Shown here piece by piece: positions 9,499 through 17,283 of a stretch of DNA of 64,000 nt; position 1 is the stretch's first letter; every line of letters starts with the position of its first letter. A program made the position numbers and the translations under genes. The stretch comes from Raineyella sp. LH-20. GTDB taxonomy: Bacteria; Actinomycetota; Actinomycetes; Propionibacteriales; Propionibacteriaceae. A model generated the notes under the pieces. That model had not been told where the DNA came from, searched no databases, and saw only the letters and a program-made list of their open reading frames with translations. Where the stretch lies: positions 1,922,001 to 1,986,000 of the forward strand of contig NZ_CP137003.1 in NCBI RefSeq assembly GCF_033110965.1. The letters are read 5' to 3'.

Positions 9499-10602
9499 TC
9501 AGGCGACCTTGATGGTGGCGATGGCCGCGAGGGCCTCCTTCTCGGTGTCGCCACCGATCGGGGCGGAACCGGCGGCGTCGGCGGCGGCCTTCTGGCCCTC
9601 GGCCGACAGCACGTACTCACCGAAGGCCTTGACGGCGTCGACGGTCGCCTGGTCCTTGTAGGTGGTGCAGAAGATCTGGTACGAGACCAGAACGACCGGG
9701 TAGGTGCCGGCCTCGGTGGAGGTCCGGTCGAGCTTCATGCCCATGTCCTGCGGGGCCTGGCCGCCGACCTTCTTGGCGGTCGAGACGGACTTGGCGGCAG
9801 CCTCGGCGGTGTACTTCACGTAGTCGTTGCCGACCTTGACGGCCACGGTGCCCAGGGTGCCGATCGCGGAGGCGTCGGCGTAGGTGATGGCGCCCTCGGT
9901 GGAGGTGGTCAGCGAGACGACACCGGTGGTCTGCTGGGCCGACTCCTGGCCGGTCAGCTGCTTCGGCCAGGCCTGGGCCTTGGCGTCGGTCCAGACGGAC
10001 GGCGCAGCGGCGTGCAGGTAGTCGGTGAAGTTCTCGGTGGTGCCGGAGTCGTCGGCGCGGTGCACGACGGTGATCTTGGTGCTCGGCAGGGTGACACCGG
10101 CGTTCTGCGAGGCGATGGCCGGATCGTTCCAGGTGGTGATCTTGCCCGAGAAGACCTTGGCGATGGTGTCGGCGTCCATCTTGATGTTCTCCTTGACCGA
10201 CGGCAGGTTGTAGGCCACCGCGATCGGGGAGATGTAGGCCGGGACGGCGAAGGCGCCGTCGGTGCCGCAGAGGGCCTTCGACTTCTCCCACTCGTCGGTC
10301 TTCAGCGAAGCGTCGGAGCCGGCGAAGGTCACCGAGCCGGCGAGGAACTGGGTGCGGCCGGCGCCCGAGCCGACCGGGTTGTACTGGACGGTCACGCCGG
10401 GCTGGACAGCCTTGAAGCCGTCGATCCAAGCGGTCATCGCGGACTCCTGGGTCGACGCGCCCGCGCCGGACAGGGTCCCGGTCAGGTTGCCGGCCTTCGC
10501 GGACGGCGAAGCCGCCGGGGTGTTGGAGGAGGAGCAGGCCGACAGGCCGAGGACCAGAGCGGTGGCAGCGGCGACGGAAGCGCCAACACGCGAGATCTTC
10601 AC
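9499..10602 (-). CDS. pstS: phosphate-binding lipoprotein PstS
   Basis: A 367-residue lipoprotein with a short basic signal, lipobox LGLSAC (Cys at about residue 23) and then a PBP-like phosphate-binding domain. Visible ligand-loop motifs are LSGAGAST near the start and VHRADDSGTTENFTDYL in the middle, both typical of PstS. It captures phosphate outside the membrane for PstCA. I chose the GTG at 10600-10602 (KISRVGASV follows) because GAAGGGA stands seven bases upstream and the signal peptide then starts normally; the open frame begins a few codons earlier. A PHO box lies about 100 bp upstream. Confidence 0.96.
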   Translation of the reverse strand: MKISRVGASVAAATALVLGLSACSSSNTPAASPSAKAGNLTGTLSGAGASTQESAMTAWIDGFKAVQPGVTVQYNPVGSGAGRTQFLAGSVTFAGSDASLKTDEWEKSKALCGTDGAFAVPAYISPIAVAYNLPSVKENIKMDADTIAKVFSGKITTWNDPAIASQNAGVTLPSTKITVVHRADDSGTTENFTDYLHAAAPSVWTDAKAQAWPKQLTGQESAQQTTGVVSLTTSTEGAITYADASAIGTLGTVAVKVGNDYVKYTAEAAAKSVSTAKKVGGQAPQDMGMKLDRTSTEAGTYPVVLVSYQIFCTTYKDQATVDAVKAFGEYVLSAEGQKAAADAAGSAPIGGDTEKEALAAIATIKVA

Positions 10603-10700
10603 GAGGTTCCCTTCGGGACGAGGATGGTCGAGCACGGGGCCGCACTACGTGGTCCCGTGTCGGACGTTAAGGGCGGGCGGTGACGTGACGAGGATTCTTC

Positions 10701-10718
10701 GGTGAACTCTCGGTGAAC
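10701..10718 (-). promoter_or_regulatory. PHO box (phosphate response regulator binding site) upstream of pstS
   Basis: On the minus strand the sequence reads GTTCACC-GAGA-GTTCACC: two perfect 7-bp direct repeats spaced 11 bp apart, which is the known PHO-box consensus bound by actinobacterial PhoP/RegX3-type regulators. It is 99 bp upstream of the pstS start and in the operon's direction. RegX3 (31.3-32.0 kb) is the obvious candidate. Confidence 0.85.
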
Positions 10719-10834
10719 AAGCTGTGGGTGACGGTCACGATTTGGTCACGTATCGATACCAGTCACCAGCAGGTTGCCGCGGCCGGCAGGTAACCTGTGC
10801 CCGGCCTGTGGGTGCCCGTAGGCCCATGCCGTCC

Positions 10835-11740
10835 TCAATCCTCCTCGGCTCCCTCGAAGTGGTCGGGGTCCGCTCCACTGGTGCCGTCCGCTGCGACGTA
10901 CGCCACGACGGCGTCCGCGGTGCCGAACGGCCGATCCGCCACGTCGATGGCCGCCAGCATGAACGGGAGCACCGGCCGATGGCCGCAGACGGCGGTGGGG
11001 ACCCCTGCGGCGGCGGCCTCGGCGGCGAGCGCACGGGTCCGGTCGCCCGCCTGCTCGGGCGCGGTCTCGGCGGCCTCCTCATCGAGGGAGGCGTGGGTGG
11101 TCAGAGTCAGGCCGGTGGCCTGGGCGTACGGGTGCAGGGTGTCCTGGCAGCGTACGGCGCGCGAACTGTGCACCCGGCCGATGCCGAAGGCATTGAGCAG
11201 CGGCACCAGGGCGAGGGCCTGCCGCTCCCCGCGGGGGGTGAGCGGTCGACGCCGGTCCGCCCGGCTCCACTTGGCCCGGGAGAGAGCCTTGCCGTGCCGG
11301 ATCAGGACGAACGGCACCAGCGGCCGGCGCTCGACCGCCTGGCGGACCAGTCGCCGGTCGGAGTCGAAGGTGAGCAGTCCGGCCGCAGCCTCGATGCTCA
11401 CCCAACGGACGTCGTCGGTCTCGGCGTCGGTGTCCAGACCGCTGTCGGTCACCGGTGTGCCCACCCACCAGTGGACCTCCTTGGGATGCCCGTTGACCGG
11501 GTAGGAGGTGGTGTCGAGCCGGGCGCCGAGGCGCACCACCCAGCCGGTCTCCTCCCGGACCTCGCGGACAGCCGTGACCGGCAGCTGCTCGCCGGGGTCC
11601 AGGTGACCCTTCGGCAGCGACCAGTCGTCGTAGCGGGGCCGGTGGACGACGAGGACCTCGACGGCGCCGTCGTCGGTGGGCGACGGGCGGAGCACGACGG
11701 CGCCGGCGGCAAGCACCGGACTCGGGCTCGGAGTGGTCAT
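10835..11740 (-). CDS. NUDIX hydrolase fused to histidine phosphatase (MutT1-like)
   Basis: A 301-residue two-domain protein. Residues about 8-140 are a NUDIX domain with the box GHLDPGEQL...REVREETGW; residues about 160-300 are a histidine phosphatase domain with the RHGKA motif (VLIRHGKALSRAKW) and a late conserved His in VCGHRPVL. Mycobacterial MutT1 has the same architecture and hydrolyses 8-oxo-(d)GTP and diadenosine polyphosphates, so a role in sanitising oxidised nucleotides is likely. The start at 11740 gives the expected NUDIX N-terminus; the upstream open frame overlaps the next gene's promoter region. Confidence 0.88.
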   Translation of the reverse strand: MTTPSPSPVLAAGAVVLRPSPTDDGAVEVLVVHRPRYDDWSLPKGHLDPGEQLPVTAVREVREETGWVVRLGARLDTTSYPVNGHPKEVHWWVGTPVTDSGLDTDAETDDVRWVSIEAAAGLLTFDSDRRLVRQAVERRPLVPFVLIRHGKALSRAKWSRADRRRPLTPRGERQALALVPLLNAFGIGRVHSSRAVRCQDTLHPYAQATGLTLTTHASLDEEAAETAPEQAGDRTRALAAEAAAAGVPTAVCGHRPVLPFMLAAIDVADRPFGTADAVVAYVAADGTSGADPDHFEGAEED

Positions 11741-11846
11741 GGGCGGTGAGACCTTCTCGAGGTGCGGGGGCGGCTTGGGCGGAACCATCCTAGGGCCGGC
11801 CGCCGGAGCCTGCGGTGCCCGGTGACCGGTGCGGCGTCGTCCGCGG

Positions 11847-12725
11847 TCAGCCGGCCAGGTACATGACGTCGGTGTGGACCGTCCGGAAGCCGTGCGCCCG
11901 GTAGAGCCCGACGGCGGTCGCCTGGTCGCCCTCGACGTAGAGCTGCACCCGCCGCCCGCCCCGGTCGGCCATGTGGTGCAGTCCGCTGCGGAGCAGCGCC
12001 TTGCCGATGCCACCGCCGTGGACGGTGGGGTCGACGGCGATCACGTACACCTCCCACAGCGCGGCGTCGTGCCGCTTGGTCCAGTGGAAACCGAGCAGCT
12101 GCCCGTCACGGTCGGCGACCAGGAGATCCTCGGGGCGATACCACGGCTCGGCCGTCCGGGCGGCGAAGTCGGCGGCGTCCATCGCCCCCTGTTCGGGGTG
12201 GTGGGCGAACGCCCGGGCGTTGATGTCGAGCAGCGCGGTCTCGTCGTCGGGCCGGAAGCCGCGGATGCCCACCCCGGTCGGCAGCCGGACCGGCGGCAGC
12301 TCGGCCAGCGGGGCCTCCATCACCAGCAGCTCCCGGGACTGTCGCAGGCCGTGGGCCCGGGCGAAGGCCCGCGCACCGGGCAGGTCACCGAAGGCCCAGA
12401 GCGCCGCAGTGGCGCCCTCCGGGACGGCCGCCAGAGCGGTCGCCAGCATCGCCGAGCCGAGCGCGGTGAACCGGGCGTCCGGGGCCACCACGAGCTGGAT
12501 GGTCTCCAGGTCGCCGGTGTGCTGCAGGTTGGCGTACGCCTCCGGACCGGCCGGCCCGTCCAGCAGGACGTGCCGCGCCGTGTGAGCCCCAGGCTCCAGA
12601 CTCATCCGGGCCGCCTCGTTGAGCGGGTCCTGCCCGTCGATGGCGGCAGCCTCGGCGGCGAGGGCCAGCACGAGGGTCCGTTGGGTGGGGTCCAGATCGT
12701 CGAGGAGTGCCGGCTGGTAGCGCAT
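11847..12725 (-). CDS. mshD: mycothiol synthase (GNAT acetyltransferase)
   Basis: A 292-residue protein made of two GNAT acetyltransferase domains. The acetyl-CoA site of the C-terminal domain is VIAVDPTVHGGGIGKALL, and LLGFHWTKRHD before it is typical of MshD. It acetylates Cys-GlcN-Ins, the last step of mycothiol synthesis. The ATG at 12725 (MRYQPALLDDLDP) is chosen as the start since upstream residues are low complexity and include the dispersed repeat. In mycobacteria, as I remember, mshD sits next to glnR and a pstB paralogue, and the same grouping appears here. Confidence 0.9.
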   Translation of the reverse strand: MRYQPALLDDLDPTQRTLVLALAAEAAAIDGQDPLNEAARMSLEPGAHTARHVLLDGPAGPEAYANLQHTGDLETIQLVVAPDARFTALGSAMLATALAAVPEGATAALWAFGDLPGARAFARAHGLRQSRELLVMEAPLAELPPVRLPTGVGIRGFRPDDETALLDINARAFAHHPEQGAMDAADFAARTAEPWYRPEDLLVADRDGQLLGFHWTKRHDAALWEVYVIAVDPTVHGGGIGKALLRSGLHHMADRGGRRVQLYVEGDQATAVGLYRAHGFRTVHTDVMYLAG

Positions 12726-13061
12726 GGGGCCACGGTAATCACCGGCCGGAGGGCGGTCCAGCACTCGACGATCCTGATGTGTGGTGGCCACGAAGAGCAT
12801 CCGGGTCCTCCTGTCGTCCTCGCGACGGGTGCGGGTGGCCCGGAGCAGTTCCTCTCGCTGCACCGGTTCAGACACATCCGACGACCTCTGCGTTTCGCCC
12901 GTGCAGAGGTGTCCGTCATTCGGCACCAACGCACGGGCGAGATGGAGAGCCGAGCGTTTCTGTCTGAGGGAGGCCGCGCGGGGAGGCTCCGCGGCCGACT
13001 CGACGTGAGGAGCCGCGTTCGACAGATCGGCGGCCAGGACCGGACCACAGCGGCCCCAGGA
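12726..13061. other. gene-free stretch between mshD and glnR
   Basis: 336 bp without a credible gene. It contains the second copy of the dispersed repeat (12889-12945) and a short hairpin (7-bp arms 12972-12978 and 12990-12996) that could end glnR transcription. Frames running through it have no ribosome site or family features. Confidence 0.65.
12889..12945. repeat. dispersed structured repeat, copy 2
   Basis: Gapless match to 6233-6289. Its inverted arms are longer here: TCGCCCGTGC (12895-12904) and GCACGGGCGA (12931-12940), a perfect 10-bp stem around a 26-nt loop with the shared word GTCATTC. Confidence 0.55.
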
Positions 13062-13727
13062 TCAGTTGCTGCCCTCGGGGACCAGCCGGTAGCCGACGTT
13101 GCGGACGGTGCCGATGATGCCCTCGTGCTCGGGACCGAGCTTCGCCCGCAGCCGGCGGACGTGGACGTCGACCGTACGGGTGCCGCCGAAGTAGTCGTAG
13201 CCCCAGACGTCGGCCAGCAGCTGTTCGCGGCTGAACACCCGGCCGGGGTGCTGCAGCAGGTACTTGAGCAGCTCGAACTCGGTGTAGGTGAGGTCGAGCG
13301 GCTGGCCGTTGACCGCGGCCGCGTAGCTGGCCTCGTCGATGGTCACACTGCCGGCCGCGATCACCTCGTCGCGGCCGACGGGGGAGGTGACCAACCGCAG
13401 CCGGGCCTCCAGCTCGGCCGGCCCGGCGCTCGCCAACAGGAAGTCGTCGAACCCCCAGTCGGTGGACAGTGCCGGCAGCCCGCCCTCGGCGGTGACCAAC
13501 AGGATCGGCGCGTGCTTGCCGCTCGTCCCGATCACCCGGGTCAACGCCCGGGCGGCGGTCAGTGCCGTGGTCGCGTCGACCAGGATCACGTCCGGCAGCT
13601 GGGCGTGCAGCAGGACGGCGGCGTCGAGTGGAGCCACGGTGACCTGGTGAGGGAGCAGCGCAAGAGAGGGCAGCACGCTCTCCGTGTCGCTGCGCGTGGT
13701 CATCAGCAGTAGTTGCACCGCGTTCAC
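13062..13727 (-). CDS. glnR: GlnR-type orphan response regulator (global nitrogen regulator)
   Basis: A 221-residue OmpR-family regulator. The receiver domain is atypical: it keeps VILVDA at the phospho-Asp strand but lacks the usual acidic pocket, as in GlnR, which is not controlled by a normal kinase. The C-terminal winged helix (EFELLKYLLQHPGRVFSREQ, then VWGYDYFGGTRTVDVHVRRL) follows actinobacterial GlnR almost word for word as I remember it. GlnR controls glutamine synthetase, ammonium transport and, in some actinobacteria, other nitrogen genes. Here it makes a likely link between nitrogen status and the nif operon 35 kb away. Its upstream region has a GlnR-like site. Confidence 0.88.
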   Translation of the reverse strand: MNAVQLLLMTTRSDTESVLPSLALLPHQVTVAPLDAAVLLHAQLPDVILVDATTALTAARALTRVIGTSGKHAPILLVTAEGGLPALSTDWGFDDFLLASAGPAELEARLRLVTSPVGRDEVIAAGSVTIDEASYAAAVNGQPLDLTYTEFELLKYLLQHPGRVFSREQLLADVWGYDYFGGTRTVDVHVRRLRAKLGPEHEGIIGTVRNVGYRLVPEGSN

Positions 13728-13849
13728 CTCCCGGGAGAAAAGTACCGCTCCGACGTCGCACCGCGAGGCCGGATCGGCGTGTCCCGAGGTGAATGTGGCC
13801 TGTGGATCGGCCTGAACACAGGGATCGACCCAGGCGGCGGCATCTCACC

Positions 13850-13876
13850 GCAACAGGCTTGTTACCCGCTCGGAAC
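13850..13876. promoter_or_regulatory. candidate GlnR binding site upstream of glnR
   Basis: The half-sites GCAAC (13850-13854), GTTAC (13861-13865) and GGAAC (13872-13876) are separated by exactly six bases each. This matches the alternating GTnAC-n6-GaAAC pattern known for GlnR boxes with one mismatch in each GaAAC-type half. It lies about 125 bp upstream of the glnR start, so autoregulation is possible. The last half-site coincides with the first unit of the tandem repeat, which weakens the call. Confidence 0.4.
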
Positions 13877-13983
13877 ATCGGGTCCGCCCCGCTCGGTACA
13901 TCAGCTCCTCCGCTCGGGACGTCGCGTCTGCTCGGGACGTCGCGTCTGCTCAGGACATCGCGTCTGCTCGGGACATCGCGGCG
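13868..13983. repeat. 18-bp tandem repeat array
   Basis: Four contiguous units of GCTCGGGACGTCGCGTCT type begin at 13912, 13930, 13948 and 13966; two more diverged units lie at 13868 and 13891. Non-coding. Confidence 0.85.
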
Positions 13984-14054
13984 GGCGGTCGCGGGCGGTC
14001 GCGGGCGGGTCGGCCGCCGCGGTGGCGTCATCGACCGCATGGCAGCATGGCGGT

Positions 14055-14312
14055 ATGGCGACAGTGATCATCCGCTACTGGGCCGGGGCCCGGGACGCCG
14101 CCGGCGTCGAGTCGGAGGAGTTCGAGGCGGCGACCGTCGCGGACGCGCTCCGGCAGGCCGAGGAACGCCGGGGCGCCGATCCCGAGTTCCGCCGGGTGAT
14201 CGGGCTGTGTTCCTTCCTGCTCGACGGGGCGCGGCTGGGCGCCGAGGGGCGTACGCGTCCGCTCACCGGCGGGGTGGAACTGGAGGCGCTGCCGCCGTTC
14301 GCCGGCGGCTGA
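14055..14312 (+). CDS. MoaD/ThiS-family sulfur carrier protein
   Basis: An 85-residue beta-grasp protein ending in the diagnostic Gly-Gly (PPFAGG), whose last carboxylate is activated as a thiocarboxylate. The start MATVIIRYWAGARDAAGV resembles MoaD, the small subunit of molybdopterin synthase; a molybdopterin role would be separate from the FeMo-cofactor made by the nif genes, which uses no pterin. No moaE is in the window, so ThiS-like or other sulfur-transfer roles remain possible. It runs convergent to dtd with only five bases between the genes. Confidence 0.82.
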   Translation: MATVIIRYWAGARDAAGVESEEFEAATVADALRQAEERRGADPEFRRVIGLCSFLLDGARLGAEGRTRPLTGGVELEALPPFAGG

Positions 14313-14317
14313 CCGCC

Positions 14318-14764
14318 TCAGCGCAGTGGCGCCAGCGGTGGTTGGTCCAGCACCAGGGTGACCGGACCGTCGTTGACCAGCGACACCTGCATCATCGCGC
14401 CGAACTCGCCGGTCGCCACCCGCGCCCCCAGTTCCCGCAGGGCGGCGACGAAGGTGTCCACCAGGGGCTCGCTGACCGGACGGGGCGCCGCGGCGCTCCA
14501 GCCGGGACGCCGCCCCTTGCGGGTGTCGGCGTAGAGGGTGAACTGCGAGACGACCAGGATCGGGGCACCCACCTCGGCGCAGGAGCGTTCGTCGGCCAGG
14601 ATCCGCAGCTGCCAGATCCGTTCGGCCAGCCGTCGGGCGTACGCCTCGGTGTCGTCATGGGTGACGCCGAGCAGGACCAGCAGGCCCGGGCCGTCGATCG
14701 CACCGACCGTACGCCCCTCCACCGTCACCGACGCCTGACCGACCCGCTGGACCACCGCTCGCAC
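14318..14764 (-). CDS. dtd: D-aminoacyl-tRNA deacylase
   Basis: A 148-residue protein with both active-site motifs of the family: [15 protein letters not shown] in the middle and NDGPVTL near the end (the GPxVT motif that reads the amino-acid chirality). It frees tRNA wrongly charged with D-amino acids or glycine. The start is a GTG at 14762-14764, giving (M)[16 protein letters not shown], the family N-terminus; the longer open frame upstream runs into the divergent small membrane gene. Confidence 0.92.
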   Translation of the reverse strand: MRAVVQRVGQASVTVEGRTVGAIDGPGLLVLLGVTHDDTEAYARRLAERIWQLRILADERSCAEVGAPILVVSQFTLYADTRKGRRPGWSAAAPRPVSEPLVDTFVAALRELGARVATGEFGAMMQVSLVNDGPVTLVLDQPPLAPLR

Positions 14765-14823
14765 AGCGAGCAGCCTAGGCCGTCGGAGGCCGGGGGTCTG
14801 GTGGGCGCCCGTAGACTGGCGCG

Positions 14824-14931
14824 GTGGCGACCTTCTACTCGGCACTCCTGATCGGGATGTGCACGCTCGTGGGCCTGCTGGCCCTCTACGGGATCGTCCG
14901 CCTGATCACGCACCGACAAGGACGGAACTGA
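14824..14931 (+). CDS. small single-span membrane protein (35 aa)
   Basis: A GTG-started frame of 35 codons encodes a peptide with one hydrophobic helix ([20 protein letters not shown]) and a basic tail ([10 protein letters not shown]). Its stop is one base before the ATG of the nitrobindin gene, and the tail codons AAGGACGG serve as the next gene's ribosome site, so the pair is translationally coupled. Codon use is host-like (third positions mostly G/C). I do not recognise a family; the function is unknown. Confidence 0.6.
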   Translation: MATFYSALLIGMCTLVGLLALYGIVRLITHRQGRN

Positions 14932-14932
14932 C

Positions 14933-15430
14933 ATGTTCGAGATTCGCCCGGACCTCGCCCCCGCATTGATGCCGATCGCCTGGATGATCGGCCGCTGGGA
15001 GGGCACCGGCAAGGGCCAGTGGCCCGGAGAGGGCGAGTTCGAGTACGGCCAGGTGGTCGAGTTCACCGAGAACGGCGGCGACTACCTGCACTACCTCTCC
15101 CAGACCTTCGTCGCCGACGCGGACGGTCGTCCGGTGGCCCCGCTGTCGATGGAGACCGGCTTCTGGCGGCCGCAGGCCGACCGGTCGCTGGAGGTGGTGA
15201 TGTGCCACCCCGAGGGCTGGTCCGAGGTGTGGTTCGGCACGGTCGAGGGGGCGAAGATCGAGCTGGTCACCGATGCGGTGGCCCGTACGGTGACCGCCCC
15301 TGGCTACACCGGTGGGCAGCGGCTGTACGGCCAGGTCGAGGGCGACCTGCTGTGGACCTTCGACCGCTCGACCACCGAGCACGAACTCCAGCCGTACATG
15401 TGGGCCCGGCTCAAGCGCACCGCGGTCTGA
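14933..15430 (+). CDS. nitrobindin-like haem-binding protein (DUF1794/FABP family)
   Basis: A 165-residue beta-barrel protein with the family signature GRWEGTGKGQWP at residues 22-33 and a late segment (HELQPYMWARLKRT). Nitrobindins bind ferric haem through a His near the C-terminus and convert peroxynitrite to nitrate; HELQPY may supply that His. The gene follows the 35-aa membrane peptide at one base and precedes the YgfZ gene by nine, making a short operon 14824-16414. A role in NO or peroxynitrite detoxification is family-based inference. Confidence 0.85.
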   Translation: MFEIRPDLAPALMPIAWMIGRWEGTGKGQWPGEGEFEYGQVVEFTENGGDYLHYLSQTFVADADGRPVAPLSMETGFWRPQADRSLEVVMCHPEGWSEVWFGTVEGAKIELVTDAVARTVTAPGYTGGQRLYGQVEGDLLWTFDRSTTEHELQPYMWARLKRTAV

Positions 15431-15439
15431 GGGGCACCG

Positions 15440-16414
15440 ATGGGACTCGTACGCGCCGAGACAGGCGTCGACGCCGGCGCCGTGGTGCACTGCGGCGACC
15501 CGGCCCGCGAGCAGCGCGACCTCGATGCCGGGGCCGGCTGGGTCGACCTCTCCCACCGCGGGGTGTTCACCGTCGCCGGACCGGACCGGCTGAGCTGGCT
15601 GCACGCGATGACCACCCAGCACCTCGTCACGCTGGCGCCGCACCAGGGCACCACCGCACTGCTGCTCGATGCGCAGGGCCACATCGACCACGCCCTGTTC
15701 CTCGTCGACGACGGGGAGGTGCTGTGGGGCCACACCGAGCCGGGTCGGGTCGGCGATCTGGTCGGCTTCCTGGACCGGATGCGGTTCCTCAGCCGGGTCG
15801 AGGTCACCGACCGATCCGCCGAGGTGGCGGTGGTCTGGACCGTGGAGGACCCCGCCGGGTTCCCGACCCCGCTGGTCACCCGCCGTGCCGACGACAGCCT
15901 GGGCGGCACCGACCTGTTCCTGCCCCGGACGGCGCTGACCGCGCTCGACGACCGGCCGCGCCGGGCCGGCCTGTGGGCGTACGAGGCTCGGCGGATCGCC
16001 GCCGGCGTGGCCCGGATCGGCCTGGACACCGACGCGCGCACCATCCCCAACGAGATCGGTGTGCTCGGCGGGGCGGTGCACATGGACAAGGGCTGCTACA
16101 CCGGCCAGGAGACCGTCGCCCGGGTCTGGAACCTCGGCCGGCCGCCGCGCCGGCTGGTCCGGCTCCAGCTGGACGGCTCGGCGGACCGGCTGCCCGGCCA
16201 TGGCGAGGAGATCGCGCTGCGCGACGCACCGGAGCGTCCGATCGGCGTCATCGGGTCGTCGGCCCGGCATCACGAGCAGGGCCCGATCGCGCTGGCCCTG
16301 GTGAAGCGTACGGTCCCGGTGGACGCGCCGCTGGTCGTCGGGGACGTCGCCGCCGGCCAGGAGGTGCTCGTCGATCCCGAGGTCGGCCTGCACGTCCGGC
16401 CCGGCCGGAGCTGA
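15440..16414 (+). CDS. ygfZ: tRNA-modifying/iron-sulfur protein YgfZ (folate-binding, GcvT-like)
   Basis: A 324-residue protein with the YgfZ signature KGCYTGQE at about residues 216-223, whose Cys is essential in the family, and a GcvT-like folate-binding fold. YgfZ supports assembly or repair of certain [4Fe-4S] enzymes in a folate-dependent way. In this genome, which also makes nitrogenase and a pyruvate:ferredoxin oxidoreductase, an iron-sulfur maintenance role is of interest but no direct link is shown. It follows the nitrobindin gene by nine bases. Confidence 0.88.
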   Translation: MGLVRAETGVDAGAVVHCGDPAREQRDLDAGAGWVDLSHRGVFTVAGPDRLSWLHAMTTQHLVTLAPHQGTTALLLDAQGHIDHALFLVDDGEVLWGHTEPGRVGDLVGFLDRMRFLSRVEVTDRSAEVAVVWTVEDPAGFPTPLVTRRADDSLGGTDLFLPRTALTALDDRPRRAGLWAYEARRIAAGVARIGLDTDARTIPNEIGVLGGAVHMDKGCYTGQETVARVWNLGRPPRRLVRLQLDGSADRLPGHGEEIALRDAPERPIGVIGSSARHHEQGPIALALVKRTVPVDAPLVVGDVAAGQEVLVDPEVGLHVRPGRS

Positions 16415-16511
16415 GCGGTCCCCGCGTGATCTCACCGTGCTCGGTACCAGGAGTGTTGCAGCGCACACCCGGTGCTTTCCGGGCCGGCGGGTCGCGCCTA
16501 CAGTGACGTCC

Positions 16512-17261
16512 ATGACGTCCTTGGACTGGTGCTCGGTCGATGCGGTCCTGTTCGACCTGGACGGGGTGATCACGCCGACCGCCGCGGTGCATCGGCGGGC
16601 GTGGGCCGAGCTCTTCGAAGACGTCCTCACCGCCGACAGCGGCGTCGCGCCCTGGAGCGATGCCGACTACTACGCGTACGTCGACGGCCGGCAGCGCTAC
16701 GACGGGGTGCGCGCCGTGCTCGCCTCCCGCGGCCTCACCCTGCCCGAGGGGGAGCCTGACGATCCGCCGGGTGCCCGTACGATCCACGGGCTCGGCAATC
16801 GGAAGAACGACGCCTTCCTGGCCGTGTTGCGCCGCGACGGCATCGCCGGCTACCCGGGCTCGCTGCGGTTGCTCGACTGGCTGGAGCGCCGCGGCATCGC
16901 CACCGCACTGGTCTCCTCGTCCCGCAACGCCGCCGCCGTGCTGGAGGCCGCCGGCCTCGTCGGCCGGTTCCGGGTGGTCGTCGACGGCGTCGTCGCCGCC
17001 GAGGAACGACTGGCGGGCAAGCCGGCCCCCGACACCTACCGCTACGCCGCCCGGCTGCTCGGGGTGGCGGATGACCGGGCCGTCGTCGTCGAGGACGCCG
17101 TCTCCGGAGTCGCCGCCGGACACGCCGGCGGGTTCGCCGTCGTCGTCGGGGTGGACCGCGGAGTCGGCGCGGCGGCGCTGCGCGAAGCCGGCGCGGACGT
17201 CGTCGTCCCCGACCTGTCCGATCTCGTCCCCACCGCCGACCCGGCCACCCCGGCCCCCTGA
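16512..17261 (+). CDS. pgmB: beta-phosphoglucomutase family HAD hydrolase
   Basis: A 249-residue HAD-superfamily protein. The nucleophile motif is DLDGVITPT (Asp15, Asp17); the cap domain is between about residues 25 and 130; later motifs VSSSRN, the conserved Lys in AGKPAPDTY and VVEDAVSG are present. It interconverts beta-glucose 1-phosphate and glucose 6-phosphate. The neighbour GH65 phosphorylase yields beta-glucose 1-phosphate, so the pair forms a complete disaccharide use pathway. ATG 16512 is used because it begins the family N-terminus; 22 bp separate it from the next gene. Confidence 0.9.
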   Translation: MTSLDWCSVDAVLFDLDGVITPTAAVHRRAWAELFEDVLTADSGVAPWSDADYYAYVDGRQRYDGVRAVLASRGLTLPEGEPDDPPGARTIHGLGNRKNDAFLAVLRRDGIAGYPGSLRLLDWLERRGIATALVSSSRNAAAVLEAAGLVGRFRVVVDGVVAAEERLAGKPAPDTYRYAARLLGVADDRAVVVEDAVSGVAAGHAGGFAVVVGVDRGVGAAALREAGADVVVPDLSDLVPTADPATPAP

Positions 17262-17283
17262 TCCATCCCCTCGCGAGGACACG

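Larger units (their letters stand above)
13728..14054. other. divergent gene-free region between glnR and the MoaD-like gene
   Basis: 327 bp without a credible gene. It holds a candidate GlnR site (13850-13876) and a tandem array of 18-bp units (13868-13983), then a GGGCGGTCGC triplication (about 13980-14010). Confidence 0.65.

Noticed and set aside
13912-13983. CRISPR array at the 18-bp repeats
   Set aside because: Units are contiguous without unique spacers, too short and degenerate; no cas genes.
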